Positions 52,494 through 63,752 of a stretch of 64,000 bases of DNA are shown here, in pieces. The notes under the pieces are model-generated. The model was not told where the DNA came from. It ran no database searches and was given only the letters and a program-made list of their open reading frames with translations. Each line of letters begins with the position of its first letter. Position 1 is the stretch's first letter. The DNA is taken from NCBI RefSeq assembly GCF_029504655.1, contig NZ_JAQFIL010000001.1:6577001-6641000 (forward strand), in the 5' to 3' direction. Source of the stretch: Catalinimonas alkaloidigena. GTDB taxonomy: Bacteria > Bacteroidota > Bacteroidia > Cytophagales > Cyclobacteriaceae. The translations under genes and the position numbers were made by a program.

Positions 52494-54019
52494 CCAGACG
52501 CGCCTACTGAGAAAGCATCGGTTCGCTCAAAGTTTCCTACTTCCGGCAATGACATGTACTCGTACTCGCTATCGAAATGTATTGCCTTAGCTGCTTTGCC
52601 GGCGACTATCTCAACATCACCACGGAGCTGTGCCTTTTTTCCACTTTGTACCTGATTAGGTGACTTTTCATCAGAGAAGTGGTCCAATGGATAGTGACCA
52701 GCCAGCCCTTTTTTCAAAAAGCCTGGCTCAGGCTGCACTTTTTTACCACTTGGTTTTTTGACAGCCTCCTGTCGATATGTCTTTTCCTTTTGTTCCTGCC
52801 CGGCAATCAGTTTACGGAGGTAAGCCACTTTTTCAGCGGTTTCTTCCTGCATGAACGGAATAGTGGGTGCGGTATTACCGTCATTGGCGATCATGCCCAG
52901 CTCATCCACATTGTTGAAGAAAGCCGAGAACTGAAAATATTCTTTCTGAGAGATAGGGTCATATTTATGGTCATGGCAGCGGGCACATTCCAGCGTAAGT
53001 CCCAGCATGGCTTTAGCGGTAGTATTGGTGCGGTCAAAAACATTTTCTAGCCGATACTCCTCAGGGACAATACCTGACTCCGAACTGGCAGGGTGGTTGC
53101 GATGAAAACCAGTGGCCAGCACCTGCTCCTGGGTAGCATCGGGTAAAAGGTCTCCTGCCATCTGCCAGGTAATGAAATCATCATAGGGCAGGTTCTCATT
53201 AAAAGCTTTGATCACCCAGTCACGCCAGGGCCACATCATACGGTAGCCATCAGCATGGTATCCATGGGAATCAGCATAGCGGGCGATATCCAGCCAGTCC
53301 ATCGCCATACGTTCACCAAAGTGAGGAGAAGCCAGCAGGCGGTCTACTACTTTTTCGTATGCCTCAGCCGAGGTATCCGCCACAAAAGCTTCAATCTCTT
53401 CAGGTGTAGGAGGCAGGCCCGTCAGGTCAAAGGTGACTCTTCGCAGAAGCTGTACTTTATCAGCTTCCGGCGAAGGCTGTAAGTTAGCGCTTTCCAGACG
53501 TTTTAAAACGAAGCGGTCAACAGGATTTTTCAGCCATTCATTCTGCTCTACTGCAGGAAGCTCAGGGGTTTCCGGGGGAATAAATGACCAGTGGGGCTTG
53601 TATTCGGCGCCTTCCTCTATCCAGCGGCTGAGCAGGGCGACTTCCTGTTCCGAAAGTGTCAGGTTAGATTCAGGCGGAGGCATTACCATTTCTTTATCAT
53701 CAGCGTTAATGCGGTGAAACAGCTCGCTCTCAGTCGGATCACCGGGCACAATAGCATAGCGATCTTTTTCTTCTCCCAAAGCGGCAAAGGCGCTCTCCGG
53801 CTCGTCCAGCCGCAGATCTGCCTCGCGCTTATTTTCATCAGGGCCATGACAGGCAAAGCAGCGGTCGGACAGGATAGGCTTAATATGAAGGTTGAAATCT
53901 ATCTGCTCAGGCAATTGCGCTTCTACTTCAGGAGCAAACTGCAGCCGTGGAGAATCGCAGGCTTTCAGGAAGAAGCCCATGCAGTAGCATATGATGAGGT
54001 ATACTGAATATTTTTTCAT
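52490..54019 (-). CDS. Split PSD1 protein (pair 3), N-terminal half
   Basis: 509 codons from ATG MKKYSVYLIICYCMGFFLKA, a lipoprotein signal with Cys in FLKACD; a longer frame from 54091 is less likely. The planctomycete cytochrome C-type domain has the haem motif CFACH, then [22 protein letters not shown]1549 domain follows: [31 protein letters not shown] and [20 protein letters not shown]. It ends NFERTDAFSVGASG at a TGA inside the LamG domain, where intact paralogues continue. It starts 99 bp after the DUF1501 gene of pair 2. Confidence 0.88.
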   Translation of the reverse strand: MKKYSVYLIICYCMGFFLKACDSPRLQFAPEVEAQLPEQIDFNLHIKPILSDRCFACHGPDENKREADLRLDEPESAFAALGEEKDRYAIVPGDPTESELFHRINADDKEMVMPPPESNLTLSEQEVALLSRWIEEGAEYKPHWSFIPPETPELPAVEQNEWLKNPVDRFVLKRLESANLQPSPEADKVQLLRRVTFDLTGLPPTPEEIEAFVADTSAEAYEKVVDRLLASPHFGERMAMDWLDIARYADSHGYHADGYRMMWPWRDWVIKAFNENLPYDDFITWQMAGDLLPDATQEQVLATGFHRNHPASSESGIVPEEYRLENVFDRTNTTAKAMLGLTLECARCHDHKYDPISQKEYFQFSAFFNNVDELGMIANDGNTAPTIPFMQEETAEKVAYLRKLIAGQEQKEKTYRQEAVKKPSGKKVQPEPGFLKKGLAGHYPLDHFSDEKSPNQVQSGKKAQLRGDVEIVAGKAAKAIHFDSEYEYMSLPEVGNFERTDAFSVGASG

Positions 54020-54118
54020 CTGCCAGGATTCTCTTTTGTATAGATGTACGCCCTTTCCAGAGCAGCACAGAAGATACAGCTTATCACTCACTTCTTCAAG
54101 TGAGCCGCCCTGCTGCTA

Positions 54119-55579
54119 TTATGCCAGGATGCCTTTCACCAGCTTCCCGTGTACATCGGTAAGGCGGTAGCGCCTGCCCTGGTGTTTGAAAGTAAGCTTC
54201 TCATGGTCTACGCCCAGCAGGTGCAGCAAAGTAGCCTGGAAGTCATGGACATGCACCGGATCTTTGACGATATTATAAGAAAACTCATCAGTCTCACCAT
54301 AAGTAATCCCTTTCTTCACGCCCCCACCAGCCATCCAGATGGTGAAGCAGCGGGGATGATGATCACGCCCATAATTGGTGGCGGTCAGCTGTCCCTGTGA
54401 ATAATTGGTACGGCCAAACTCGCCTCCCCAGACAATCAGGGTATCTTCCAGCAGCCCTCTTTGCTTAAGATCTTTGACCAGCGCGGCAGAGGCCTGGTCA
54501 GTGTCGCGGCATTGTGAAGACAGTTCTCTCGGCAAATCGGTATGTTGATCCCAGCCCAGGTGATAGAGCTGCACAAATTTTACGTCCCGCTCGGCCAGAC
54601 GACGGGCCAGCAGGCAATTGGCTGCATAAGTACCAGGCTTGCGGGCATCTTCTCCGTACATTTCAAATACCGAGTCAGGCTCATCTGACAAATCCAGGGC
54701 ATCAGGTACGGAGGTTTGCATGCGGTACGACATCTCATACTGGGAAATACGCGACTCTATCTCCGGATCGCCAAAATCCTGTAAGCGCATGTCGTTCAGC
54801 TGGGCCAGATAATCCAGCACTTGCCGGCGCGTACCCGCGTTAATTCCGTCGGGATTATTCAGAAAAAGTACCGGATCTTTGCCAGAACGAAACTGTACGC
54901 CTTGGTGGAGTGAGGCCAGAAAGCCATTGCCCCAAAGGCGGGAATATATAGGCTGTGGGCGTTGCGCTCCACGAGAAAGCAGCACGATGAAGGTAGGCAA
55001 ATTCTGGTTATCACTCCCCAAACCATAGCTGAGCCAGGAGCCGATGCTGGGGCGGCCCGGTTGCTGTGAGCCGGTCTGGAAAAAAGTAATGGCTGGATCA
55101 TGATTGATCGCTTCGGTGTGCATGGTTTTGATAAAGCAAAGCTCATCGGCAATTTCCGCGGTATGCGGCATAAGATCACTTACCCAGGCGCCGCTTTGTC
55201 CCCTTTGCTTAAACTCAAAGAGTGAAGAGGCCAAAGGAAAAGAGCTTTGTCCGGCAGTCATACCGGTAAGGCGCTGTCCCATCCGCACTGAGGCCGGCAA
55301 CTCCTCGCCATGCATCTTGCTAAGCATAGGCTTGTAATCAAACAAATCCATCTGGGAAGGGCCTCCACTCTGAAAGAGGTAAATTACCCGCTTGGCTTTG
55401 GGCGCGAAGTGCAGCTGATCCAGTATACCACTCATCGGATCTATGGCGGGGCCGGAACTGGCATTGCTGTTACAACCCATCAGGCTTCCCAGTGCCATTC
55501 CTCCTAAGCCCAGGCTCATGCGAGAGAGGAAGTGACGGCGATTCATCTGGTTGAAATGTTCAGTGAGTATATCTTTCAT
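54119..55579 (-). CDS. DUF1501 protein (pair 2), Tat-exported, possible lipoprotein
   Basis: 486 residues from [23 protein letters not shown]; a start at 55615 would overlap the preceding gene by 26 bp. The Tat motif NRRHFL is followed by a lipobox-like [12 protein letters not shown], so it may be lipidated after Tat export, unlike its two paralogues. Core DUF1501 motifs match pairs 1 and 3: [74 protein letters not shown]. It lies directly after the PSD1 gene of pair 2. Confidence 0.92.
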   Translation of the reverse strand: MKDILTEHFNQMNRRHFLSRMSLGLGGMALGSLMGCNSNASSGPAIDPMSGILDQLHFAPKAKRVIYLFQSGGPSQMDLFDYKPMLSKMHGEELPASVRMGQRLTGMTAGQSSFPLASSLFEFKQRGQSGAWVSDLMPHTAEIADELCFIKTMHTEAINHDPAITFFQTGSQQPGRPSIGSWLSYGLGSDNQNLPTFIVLLSRGAQRPQPIYSRLWGNGFLASLHQGVQFRSGKDPVLFLNNPDGINAGTRRQVLDYLAQLNDMRLQDFGDPEIESRISQYEMSYRMQTSVPDALDLSDEPDSVFEMYGEDARKPGTYAANCLLARRLAERDVKFVQLYHLGWDQHTDLPRELSSQCRDTDQASAALVKDLKQRGLLEDTLIVWGGEFGRTNYSQGQLTATNYGRDHHPRCFTIWMAGGGVKKGITYGETDEFSYNIVKDPVHVHDFQATLLHLLGVDHEKLTFKHQGRRYRLTDVHGKLVKGILA

Positions 55580-55589
55580 AACAGTTTTT

Positions 55590-58500
55590 TTAGCTTCTGA
55601 ATTTTGCTTCGTCAAGGTTAAAAAGTGTATTGGCGACTACGGCCATAGCCGCGATCTCTACCGCCTTACTGCGCTTGTTGTAGGTAGATGCTCCTACCCT
55701 GAGCAGGCCTTCCGCCTCTTCGGGTGTTTGCTGATAGTATTCCACTTTGTCCTGGTATAACTGTGTTAGCAGGGCGAGTTCTTCTGTTTTGGGTTCGCGA
55801 GAAGTGACAGCCCGGAAGCCAAAAGCGATTTGCTCTTCGGCAGATGCTCCTCCCTCTGCCAGCATACGCTCTGCCAGCTTGCGGGCCGCTTCTACAAATT
55901 GAGGGTCATTAAGTAAAGCCAGTGACTGTAAAGGTGTACTGGTGCTTTGCCGTTTGGCAACACAGAGCGTGCGCTCAGGAGCGTCAAACATCACCATGGT
56001 AGGCGGCGGAATGGTACGCTTCCAATAGGTATAAAGGCTACGGCGGTATAGTCCCGGCCCTTTGCTTGCCCGGTATTTATTCTCGCCGATCTGGTTTGCC
56101 ATCGCTTTCCAGATACCATCCGGCTGATAAGGCTTCACCCATTTACCTCCCAGGCTGTCGTAGAGAAGTCCACTTACCGCTAAAGCATTATCGCGAAACA
56201 TCTCGGCGGTCAGGCGTACGTTAGGGCCACGAGCCAGCAACAAATTATCAGGATCTCTTTGCTGCTTCTCTTTGGTGATGCGTGCTGACTGCCGGTAGGT
56301 CGCTGACATCACGATCAGCTTCTGCAAAGCTTTGACATCCCAGCCAGATTCCCTGAACTCCACTGACAGCCAGTCCAGCAGGGCCGGATGCGTAGGCAAC
56401 TCACCCTGGTTGCCGAAATCCTCAGGCGTACGCACGATGCCTTTGCCAAAATACATCTGCCAGAAACGGTTGACGGCTACACGGGTAGTAAGCGGGTTAT
56501 CTTCATCTATGAGCCACTGGGCAAGGCCAAGCCGGTTAGACGGGTATTTTTCATCAAAAGTCAATACGGCTTCGGGCGTAGCCCTGTCCACTTCTTCGGT
56601 GGGAGCATCATAAGCGCCTCGTGCCAGCAGATAAGCAGGCTTACGCTCTTCTCTTTCTGCCATGATCATCACATTGGGAATGCTCACATCCAGTTGACGC
56701 AGGCTGTCCAATCTGCGCGTGGTACGTTGAAAATCCTGATGTTGCCTTTGCAGGTAATGAGCATAAAGCGCTTCTTTCTGTTGAGAAGGCTTCACTTCGG
56801 CTACTTGCTGCACTTCCAGCGGGCTAAGCGTACGATGATATACCCGCACTTCATCAATACTTCCTCCGGTGAAGCCATAGGTATCGGTAGCTACATTACG
56901 GCTATACCAGTTACCTACCAGAAAATCGTTTCCGTTCAGGATGGACTGTCGGCCCAGCTGATCAAAATTTACCTTTAGCGGCTGCAACTTGCCATTGATG
57001 TAAAGCCTAATGCCTTCTGCTTTTCCTGAGCCATCATAGGTAGCGAATACATGGGTCCACTGCCCGGCAGGAATTGCTGTTCTGGTTTCCACATCCAGGT
57101 AATCCTGCCCTTCATGGTGGATCAGCCGCAGGCTCAGCCTGTTGTCTTTGGTAAGGGTGAGGTCATAGCCCTGTCGGGAGATCTCACCATTGCGACGGCT
57201 AAGGATACCTGCCCGGCGATCATGCTTATTGCTATGCTTAACCCAGCTACCCAGCGAGAAGTGGTCGTGGTGATCAAAATCAGCGATATCTCCTAAAGTA
57301 AGGAAGTTGGCACCATTGAACTGTAAGGCTTTGCCATACTTTCCTTCTACATGCTCCGGCAGTTCAATTTTCTTGGGTAAAGCGACATTCATCAGTCCCG
57401 GTAAGTCTGAATAATCTCCTCTGAACTGCTGTGCTTCCATCACATCCAGCTTAAAATAGGCTAGCTGCTCACTTTCGGTATCTGTTTGGGGAGAATCACT
57501 GGTCAACCAGCTTTGGAATTCTGGTACGGCCTGTTTTTGCAGTTGTTCCAGCTTATTTTCCAGCGCAAGTATTGTAGAGTCCACATAGGCTTTCTTGGCT
57601 TCCAGCTCAGCATCTTCAACCCGCATGGCTGGGTCAGGCGCCTGATCGAGATAGCTGATCTTCCCTGTTTCAGGTACGTTGTTAAAGAAGGCAAAAAGCT
57701 GGTAATATTCTTTCTGAGAGATAGGGTCATACTTATGATCGTGGCAGCGGGCACACTCTACGGTAAGGCCAAGGAAAGCTGTAGAAAAAGTATTGGTACG
57801 GTCGGCGGCATATTCAGTCAGGTATTCTTCTTCAATTACCCCTCCTTCCTGTGTGATGGCATGGTTACGGTTAAATGCGGTAGCCAGCTTCTGCTTATAA
57901 CCGGCTTCTGGCAATAAATCTCCGGCAAGCTGCCAGGTGATAAATTTGTCGTAAGGAAGGTTTTGATTAAAAGCCTCAATCACCCAGTCGCGCCAGGGCC
58001 ACATGGTACGGGGGCGGTCATCCTGATAGCCGTGAGAGTCGGCATAGCGGGATAAGTCTAACCAGACGGGAGCCATGCGCTCTCCGAAATGCGCTGAAGC
58101 CAGCAGGCGATCTACCACTTTTTCATAGGCATCGGGAGAGTCATCTTTCTGAAAGGCCTCTATCTCTTCTACGCTAGGTGGCAGTCCGGTGAGGTCAAAG
58201 GTGACGCGACGAAGCAGCTTTTCTTTGCTGGCGGGAGGAGCAGGCGTCATGCCTTCACTTTCAAGTTTTGCCAGCACAAACTGGTCAATAGGATTTTGTA
58301 CCCAATCCTGCTGCTCGACTTCAGGAAGGTCTGGCCGTTCAGGTTTGATAAAAGCCCAGTGATCTTTCCATTCCGTCCCCTGCTTGATCCACTTTTCTAT
58401 GACTTTGATTTCGTACTCGCTCAGCTTCAGGTTAGATTCTGGAGGAGGCATAAGCATATCGGGATCAGTAGAGGTGATGCGCTGATAGGCTACACTTTGC

Positions 58501-58787
58501 TTAGGCTTGCCCGCCACGAAGGCGTGGCCTTCACTTTCCTTCAAGGCTCCCAGTGCACCTTCTTCTGTATCCAGTCGTAGGTCAGCCTCTCGTTTATTGT
58601 TATCCGGACCATGGCAGGCAAAACAGCGGTCAGAAAGAATGGGCTTGACATGCAGGTTAAAGTCTACTTCGGCCGGCACTTTTTTATTAGCCAAAGCTGT
58701 ACTTGCCGGTTTTTGCTCACAAGCGGTCAACAGATAGCTTAGGAGACATGCTACAATTACAATGTAGAAAGGTTGTTGTTGATTCAT
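55590..58787 (-). CDS. PSD1 protein (pair 2): cytochrome, DUF1549, LamG and DUF1553 domains
   Basis: 1065 residues, lipoprotein signal with lipobox LLTAC (C23). The PSCyt1-type haem motif is C55-F-A-C58-H59. DUF1549 covers about 155-380 ([40 protein letters not shown]). A LamG/concanavalin module follows near 490-690 ([40 protein letters not shown]). DUF1553 occupies the rest ([39 protein letters not shown]). Such proteins are envelope proteins of unknown function, possibly polysaccharide-related given the LamG fold (inference). It starts 16 bp after the DUF1501 gene of pair 1. Confidence 0.93.
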   Translation of the reverse strand: MNQQQPFYIVIVACLLSYLLTACEQKPASTALANKKVPAEVDFNLHVKPILSDRCFACHGPDNNKREADLRLDTEEGALGALKESEGHAFVAGKPKQSVAYQRITSTDPDMLMPPPESNLKLSEYEIKVIEKWIKQGTEWKDHWAFIKPERPDLPEVEQQDWVQNPIDQFVLAKLESEGMTPAPPASKEKLLRRVTFDLTGLPPSVEEIEAFQKDDSPDAYEKVVDRLLASAHFGERMAPVWLDLSRYADSHGYQDDRPRTMWPWRDWVIEAFNQNLPYDKFITWQLAGDLLPEAGYKQKLATAFNRNHAITQEGGVIEEEYLTEYAADRTNTFSTAFLGLTVECARCHDHKYDPISQKEYYQLFAFFNNVPETGKISYLDQAPDPAMRVEDAELEAKKAYVDSTILALENKLEQLQKQAVPEFQSWLTSDSPQTDTESEQLAYFKLDVMEAQQFRGDYSDLPGLMNVALPKKIELPEHVEGKYGKALQFNGANFLTLGDIADFDHHDHFSLGSWVKHSNKHDRRAGILSRRNGEISRQGYDLTLTKDNRLSLRLIHHEGQDYLDVETRTAIPAGQWTHVFATYDGSGKAEGIRLYINGKLQPLKVNFDQLGRQSILNGNDFLVGNWYSRNVATDTYGFTGGSIDEVRVYHRTLSPLEVQQVAEVKPSQQKEALYAHYLQRQHQDFQRTTRRLDSLRQLDVSIPNVMIMAEREERKPAYLLARGAYDAPTEEVDRATPEAVLTFDEKYPSNRLGLAQWLIDEDNPLTTRVAVNRFWQMYFGKGIVRTPEDFGNQGELPTHPALLDWLSVEFRESGWDVKALQKLIVMSATYRQSARITKEKQQRDPDNLLLARGPNVRLTAEMFRDNALAVSGLLYDSLGGKWVKPYQPDGIWKAMANQIGENKYRASKGPGLYRRSLYTYWKRTIPPPTMVMFDAPERTLCVAKRQSTSTPLQSLALLNDPQFVEAARKLAERMLAEGGASAEEQIAFGFRAVTSREPKTEELALLTQLYQDKVEYYQQTPEEAEGLLRVGASTYNKRSKAVEIAAMAVVANTLFNLDEAKFRS

Positions 58788-58803
58788 TTTTATTAGTACA
58801 TGC

Positions 58804-60261
58804 TTAGGTCAAAATATCATTTACTACATGACCATGAACATCCGTCAATCGGAAGCGTCTTCCCTGATGTTTAAAAGTAAGCCGTTCATGGTCTACGCCC
58901 AGTAAGTGTAACAATGTAGCCTGAAAATCGTGTACGTGCACCGGGTTACTGACTACATTATAGCCAAATTCATCTGTTTCTCCATAGGAAAAACCTTTTT
59001 TCACTCCCGCACCGGCCATCCAAACGGTAAAGCAACGAGGGTGGTGGTCTCTCCCATAATTCGTTTTTGTCAGCTTACCCTGAGAGTAGTTGGTTCGTCC
59101 AAATTCACCTCCCCAGACCACCAGTGTATCTTCTAAAAGGCCTCTTTGTTTGAGGTCCATGATCAGCGCTGCCGAGGCCTGGTCTGTGGCTTTGCACTGA
59201 CCTTGAATGTCGTTGGGTAGATTGCCATGCTGATCCCAGCCCATGTGGTAAAGTTGGATAAATTTTACATCCCGCTCTACCAGACGCCTGGCCAGCAGGC
59301 AGTTGGCGGCGAAGGTACCCGGCTTACGTACATCCGGTCCGTACATATCATAAATATATTCTGGCTCTCCTGACACATCCATCACCTCCGGTACGGAAGT
59401 CTGCATGCGGTAAGCCATCTCGTACTGCGCGATTTTGGAGTTGATCTCGGGGTCCTGTATGCGGCTATATTGCTCCTGGTAGATTTTCTGCAGGTAATCC
59501 AGTACCCTCCTGCGGTCAGTACCGCTGATACCGGGAGGGTTATTCAGATAAAGTACCGGGTCTTTGCCGGAGCGGAACTGTACGCCCTGATGCAGCGAAG
59601 GCAAAAATCCGCTGCCCCACAGTCGTGAATAGAGAGGCTGCCCACCGTCACGATTACGGGAGAGCATAACGATGAAGCCAGGCAGGTTCTCATTGTCGCT
59701 GCCCAGCCCATAACTTAGCCAGGCACCCATGCTGGGGCGGCCGGGCTGCTGCGAGCCGGTCTGGAAGAAAGTTACTGCCGGATCATGATTGATCGCTTCG
59801 GTATGCATTGATTTGATGAAACACAGTTCATCCACCACTTTGGCGGTATGGGGAACCAGTTCGCTGACCCACATACCACTCTTGCCATAACGCTCAAATG
59901 CAAACTGCGCCCCTGCCAGCGGTAAAGATTGCTGATTGGCAGTCATTCCGGTCAGTCGCTGTCCCTGCCGTACCGATTCCGGCAGGTCTTTACCGTTCAT
60001 CTCCTGCAGTTTGGGCTTGTAGTCAAACATATCCAGTTGTGAGGGACCACCACTCATGAAGAGATAAATAATTCGCTTCGCTTTGGGCGCAAAATGTGGT
60101 TTTCCCATGATGCCTTTATCCGGAGCATTCGCCCAGGCTGTGGAAGGACCTAGCAAAGAAGACAAAGCCGCCGCACCCAGCCCAAGGCTCGTCTTGGACA
60201 GGAAATGCCGCCGGTTCATCTGGTAGGCCAGGGATTTTTCTATATTGTTTTTCTCTGACAT
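58804..60261 (-). CDS. DUF1501 protein (pair 1), Tat-exported
   Basis: 485 residues. A short leader precedes the Tat signal [20 protein letters not shown]; Met15 (60219) is an alternative start. Motifs: [76 protein letters not shown], and [20 protein letters not shown]. It is closest in layout to the pair-3 copy. It lies 118 bp after the pair-1 PSD1 gene, the largest gap inside the cluster, which contains inverted repeats. Confidence 0.92.
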   Translation of the reverse strand: MSEKNNIEKSLAYQMNRRHFLSKTSLGLGAAALSSLLGPSTAWANAPDKGIMGKPHFAPKAKRIIYLFMSGGPSQLDMFDYKPKLQEMNGKDLPESVRQGQRLTGMTANQQSLPLAGAQFAFERYGKSGMWVSELVPHTAKVVDELCFIKSMHTEAINHDPAVTFFQTGSQQPGRPSMGAWLSYGLGSDNENLPGFIVMLSRNRDGGQPLYSRLWGSGFLPSLHQGVQFRSGKDPVLYLNNPPGISGTDRRRVLDYLQKIYQEQYSRIQDPEINSKIAQYEMAYRMQTSVPEVMDVSGEPEYIYDMYGPDVRKPGTFAANCLLARRLVERDVKFIQLYHMGWDQHGNLPNDIQGQCKATDQASAALIMDLKQRGLLEDTLVVWGGEFGRTNYSQGKLTKTNYGRDHHPRCFTVWMAGAGVKKGFSYGETDEFGYNVVSNPVHVHDFQATLLHLLGVDHERLTFKHQGRRFRLTDVHGHVVNDILT

Positions 60262-60319
60262 TGCTTTTTATGCTATAATTCCTCTTTTGACTAACTCATC
60301 ATCTTATGCGCTTCGCACA

Positions 60320-60375
60320 ATAGTTCTTGGTGTTATAGTTGGGGTAGTTGAAAACACCATAACATTGAGAACTAT
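60320..60375. repeat. Inverted repeats in the only long spacer of the PSD1/DUF1501 cluster
   Basis: A 17-nt arm at 60320-60336 (ATAGTTCT, 3 nt, TGTTAT) pairs with 60359-60375 with three central mismatches. A competing stem GGTGTT (60329-60334) with AACACC (60353-60358) shares bases with it. It may be a terminator or attenuator between PSD1 and DUF1501 of pair 1. Confidence 0.55.
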
Positions 60376-60379
60376 AAAA

Positions 60380-63300
60380 CTATCTCAGCGTGTAAAACTC
60401 ATCATGGTTCATCATCGCATTGGCTACGACTGCCAGGGCCGCGGTTTTAGATAAATCCAGTTGCTGATCACGAGGGTACTCTCCTATGCTGAGCAAGTCT
60501 CTGGCACTTTGACGTTCGTTCGTATATTTTTCCAACTCATCATCATACATGGCTTCAAATATCTCCAGTTCCGGTTCCAGTATTGCTCTGCCGGTCAGCA
60601 AACGGAAGCCATAGTTAAGTTGATCTGCTAAGCTATCGCCTGCGTCCTTCTGCATGCGCTCTGCTAATATGCGCGAAGCTTCTACATACTGCGGGTCGTT
60701 AAGCAGGATAAGCGCCTGCAGGGGCGTACTCGTCACCTGACGCTCTACAGTACATACATTGCGGGCATCAGCATCAAATGTGAGCATAGAAGGTGGCGGA
60801 ATAGTTCTCCTCCAATAGGTATAAAGGCTGCGGCGATACAGCTCATCTCCTTTTCCTGCTTTATACTCTCTTTCTCCCACCACAGAAGCTTTTTCTCTCC
60901 ACAGGCCCGGTGGTTGATAGGGTTTGACACTAGGGCCTCCGATTTTGTTGACCAAAAGCCCGCTGGCGGCCAGGGCATTGTCACGGATCATCTCGGCTGG
61001 CATGCGGCGCTTAGGGCCTCTAGCCAGTAGCAGGTTCTGCGGATCTTTACGCAAAAGCTCTTCAGAAGTCATAGACGATTGCCGATAGGTAGCCGAGATG
61101 GCTATTTTTTTCTGCATAGCTTTGATATCCCAGCCGGATTCTATGAAGGTAACTGCCAGCCAATCCAGCAGCGCGGGATGGGTGGGCAGGTCGCCCTGGC
61201 TGCCAAAATCGTCCAGCGTACCGACGATACCTTTCCCAAAAAACTGCTGCCACAGGCGGTTGACTGCCACCCGGGCAGTGAGCGGATTATCGGCGTGGGT
61301 AATCCACTGGGCTAAGCCCAGACGATCGGGCGGAAGATTTTCAGGAAAGCTAAATACCTGCTCTGGTGTACCAGGGCTGACTTCTTCTCCCTGCGCATCG
61401 TAAGCGCCTCTCTCTAGCAGGAAAGTCTGCCGTAACTCAGCTCGTTCACCCATCACCATGATCTCGGGCTCAGCCGTTAGCGTATCATTTTCAGCAAGCC
61501 GCAATTGCTGCAAATTTTTCAGCTCTTTTTGATAAGAGGGATCAATTACAGAAAAATAATACTCCTCCAAGCCATTTTTTTCTTTAGCACTCAACTGGTC
61601 AGGGGCCTTGCTGAGCATCTGCTCAAGAACTTCTCGCCGGTCACTGAGATTGAGTACTTCGGGAGGACTAAGTGCCCGGTGAAAAACCATCAACTCATCC
61701 AGCGCGCCATTCGTAAAGCCTTTTTCATTATCACGGGTACCCAGGCGGAGGTAGTGACTGCTGCCAAACTGGGAGTTGATAGGAATAGATGTCTGATAAA
61801 GATTGTCGCGCCTGATCTCCAGAGGGACATTTTCCCCATCCAGGTAGAGTTGAATACCTCTTGCCCTGCTGGAGCCATCGTAGGTGATGCTCACATGCTG
61901 CCACTGCTCAGGCGTAAATGATTTTTTGCTAACCACCTGTAAGGCATTGTAGGGGAATTCATGGGAGAGACGAAATTCCAGTTTATTCCCTTCCAGCAGT
62001 AATACCTCATAGCCCCGGTAACCACCGTAGTAACCACTGGAAAAAGCGAATACTCCTGCATAATCTTTTATGGAAGGTGATTTCATCCAGAAACTAAGGC
62101 TAAAAGGATCGGATCTTTCAAAGGTCTTCAGTTCTATCCTTGCTCCACTCTCTCCGTCAAATAGCGTGGCTTTGCCAAATTTTCCTTCTACCTCATCCAA
62201 TTCCTTGAGCTTTTCAGACGAAGCCTTACCCAGGGGGAAATGCGCTTCTAAGCCTAAAGGTATTTTTTGCTTTAAGAGTAGTTCGGCTTTACCTGCTGCC
62301 AACCATTTTTCAAAAGCCGCCTGTTCATTCTTTTGTATTTCAGCCAGTTTTTTCTCCTGTTCATCTATTTTTTCTCTGAGAAAGGCTAATTGCTTTTCGC
62401 TTTCTTCATCAGTGAGCAGCAAGGCCGGGCCAGGCGCTTCGCCACCATCACGGGGAATTCTGCCCACTTCATCCACATTATTGAAGAAGGCGTACATCTG
62501 GTAATATTCTTTCTGCGTGACCGGGTCGTACTTATGGTCGTGGCAGCGAGCACACTCCATAGTGAGGCCCAGAAAAGCTTTACCCAGCGTATTGGTACGG
62601 TCGGCTACATTCTCTACTCTATACTCTTCTTCAATGATGCCCCCTTCCACATTCTGTACATGGTTCCGGTTGAAGCCGGTGGCCAGCACCTGTTCCTGGG
62701 TAGCATCCGGCAACAGGTCGCCAGCGATCTGCCAGGTGACGAAATCATCATAAGGTAAGTTTTCATTAAATGCTTTGATCACCCAGTCACGCCAGGGCCA
62801 CATGTAGCGGAACTGATCATCCTGATAGCCATGCGTATCGGCATAGCGGGAAATTTCCATCCATTTGGCTGCCATACGCTCTCCATAGCGAGCTGAGGAT
62901 AATAGCCGATCCACAACTTTTTCGTAGGCATCGGGAGCTTCGTCTTTGACAAAAGCATCAATCTCTTCAGGGGTGGGTGGCAGGCCAGTCAGGTCAAAAG
63001 TAATACGACGGATTAGCGTTTCTTTGGAAGCCTCGGGGCTGAGGCTGAGCTTTTCACGTTCCAGGCGCTGCAGGACAAAGTGGTCTATTTCATTTCTAAG
63101 CAAATTGGGCTCAAGGGGCTCAGGTACTTCCGGCTTCTCTGGTGCTATGAACGACCAATGGGGCGTATACGCTGCCCCCTGCTCTATCCAGCGGGTCAGG
63201 AGGGCAATTTCATGCTCGCTCAGCTCCAGATTGGAGTCCGGTGGGGGCATGATCGTTTCGGGATCAGTAGATGTAATGCGGTGATAAACTTCACTCTCCT

Positions 63301-63571
63301 CTACATCCCCTTTTACAAGCGCATAATGATCTTTGTCCTCGCCCAGGGCGACAAAAGCATTTTCTTCCAGGTCCAGGCGCAGCTCAGCTTCACGGGCATT
63401 TTCATCCGGTCCATGACAGGCAAAGCAGCGGTCGGAGAGGATGGGTTTGATATGAAAATTAAAGTCTATCTGTTCTGGTAAGCGAGCTTCTACTTCTGGC
63501 GAAAACTGTACCCTTGCTGGTTCACAGGCTGCCAGCAGCAAAAAAATACACAGAAGGCATAAGTTCTTCAT
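60380..63571 (-). CDS. PSD1 protein (pair 1): cytochrome, DUF1549, LamG and DUF1553 domains
   Basis: 1063 residues. Lipoprotein signal MKNLCLLCIFLLLAAC. Haem motif C49-F-A-C52-H53 in [23 protein letters not shown]1549 at about 155-370 ([40 protein letters not shown]). The LamG module is about 460-640 (SDPFSLSFWMKSPSIKDYAG, GALDELMVFHRALSPPEVLN). DUF1553 follows (DRLGLAQWITHADNPLTARV, RQVTSTPLQALILLNDPQYV). It is the first gene of the six-member cluster; no full consensus promoter was recognised in the 181 bp upstream. The opening after the signal (VEARLPEQIDFNFHIKPILS) is nearly identical to that of pair 3. Confidence 0.93.
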   Translation of the reverse strand: MKNLCLLCIFLLLAACEPARVQFSPEVEARLPEQIDFNFHIKPILSDRCFACHGPDENAREAELRLDLEENAFVALGEDKDHYALVKGDVEESEVYHRITSTDPETIMPPPDSNLELSEHEIALLTRWIEQGAAYTPHWSFIAPEKPEVPEPLEPNLLRNEIDHFVLQRLEREKLSLSPEASKETLIRRITFDLTGLPPTPEEIDAFVKDEAPDAYEKVVDRLLSSARYGERMAAKWMEISRYADTHGYQDDQFRYMWPWRDWVIKAFNENLPYDDFVTWQIAGDLLPDATQEQVLATGFNRNHVQNVEGGIIEEEYRVENVADRTNTLGKAFLGLTMECARCHDHKYDPVTQKEYYQMYAFFNNVDEVGRIPRDGGEAPGPALLLTDEESEKQLAFLREKIDEQEKKLAEIQKNEQAAFEKWLAAGKAELLLKQKIPLGLEAHFPLGKASSEKLKELDEVEGKFGKATLFDGESGARIELKTFERSDPFSLSFWMKSPSIKDYAGVFAFSSGYYGGYRGYEVLLLEGNKLEFRLSHEFPYNALQVVSKKSFTPEQWQHVSITYDGSSRARGIQLYLDGENVPLEIRRDNLYQTSIPINSQFGSSHYLRLGTRDNEKGFTNGALDELMVFHRALSPPEVLNLSDRREVLEQMLSKAPDQLSAKEKNGLEEYYFSVIDPSYQKELKNLQQLRLAENDTLTAEPEIMVMGERAELRQTFLLERGAYDAQGEEVSPGTPEQVFSFPENLPPDRLGLAQWITHADNPLTARVAVNRLWQQFFGKGIVGTLDDFGSQGDLPTHPALLDWLAVTFIESGWDIKAMQKKIAISATYRQSSMTSEELLRKDPQNLLLARGPKRRMPAEMIRDNALAASGLLVNKIGGPSVKPYQPPGLWREKASVVGEREYKAGKGDELYRRSLYTYWRRTIPPPSMLTFDADARNVCTVERQVTSTPLQALILLNDPQYVEASRILAERMQKDAGDSLADQLNYGFRLLTGRAILEPELEIFEAMYDDELEKYTNERQSARDLLSIGEYPRDQQLDLSKTAALAVVANAMMNHDEFYTLR

Positions 63572-63752
63572 AAGACAGTTTCTTACCTATTCTAATAAGA
63601 TAAGTTAAGAAATTGTATACATTTTTGCACTCAACAGATCAATAATAAGCAATAGCTATCATCATTTGGTTAAAATAGTATTACTTAAACACACTTAAGG
63701 ATCAGAAAAACTTCAAAGATTTTACTTCCGCTTTAATCTACCTCTCTGGTAT

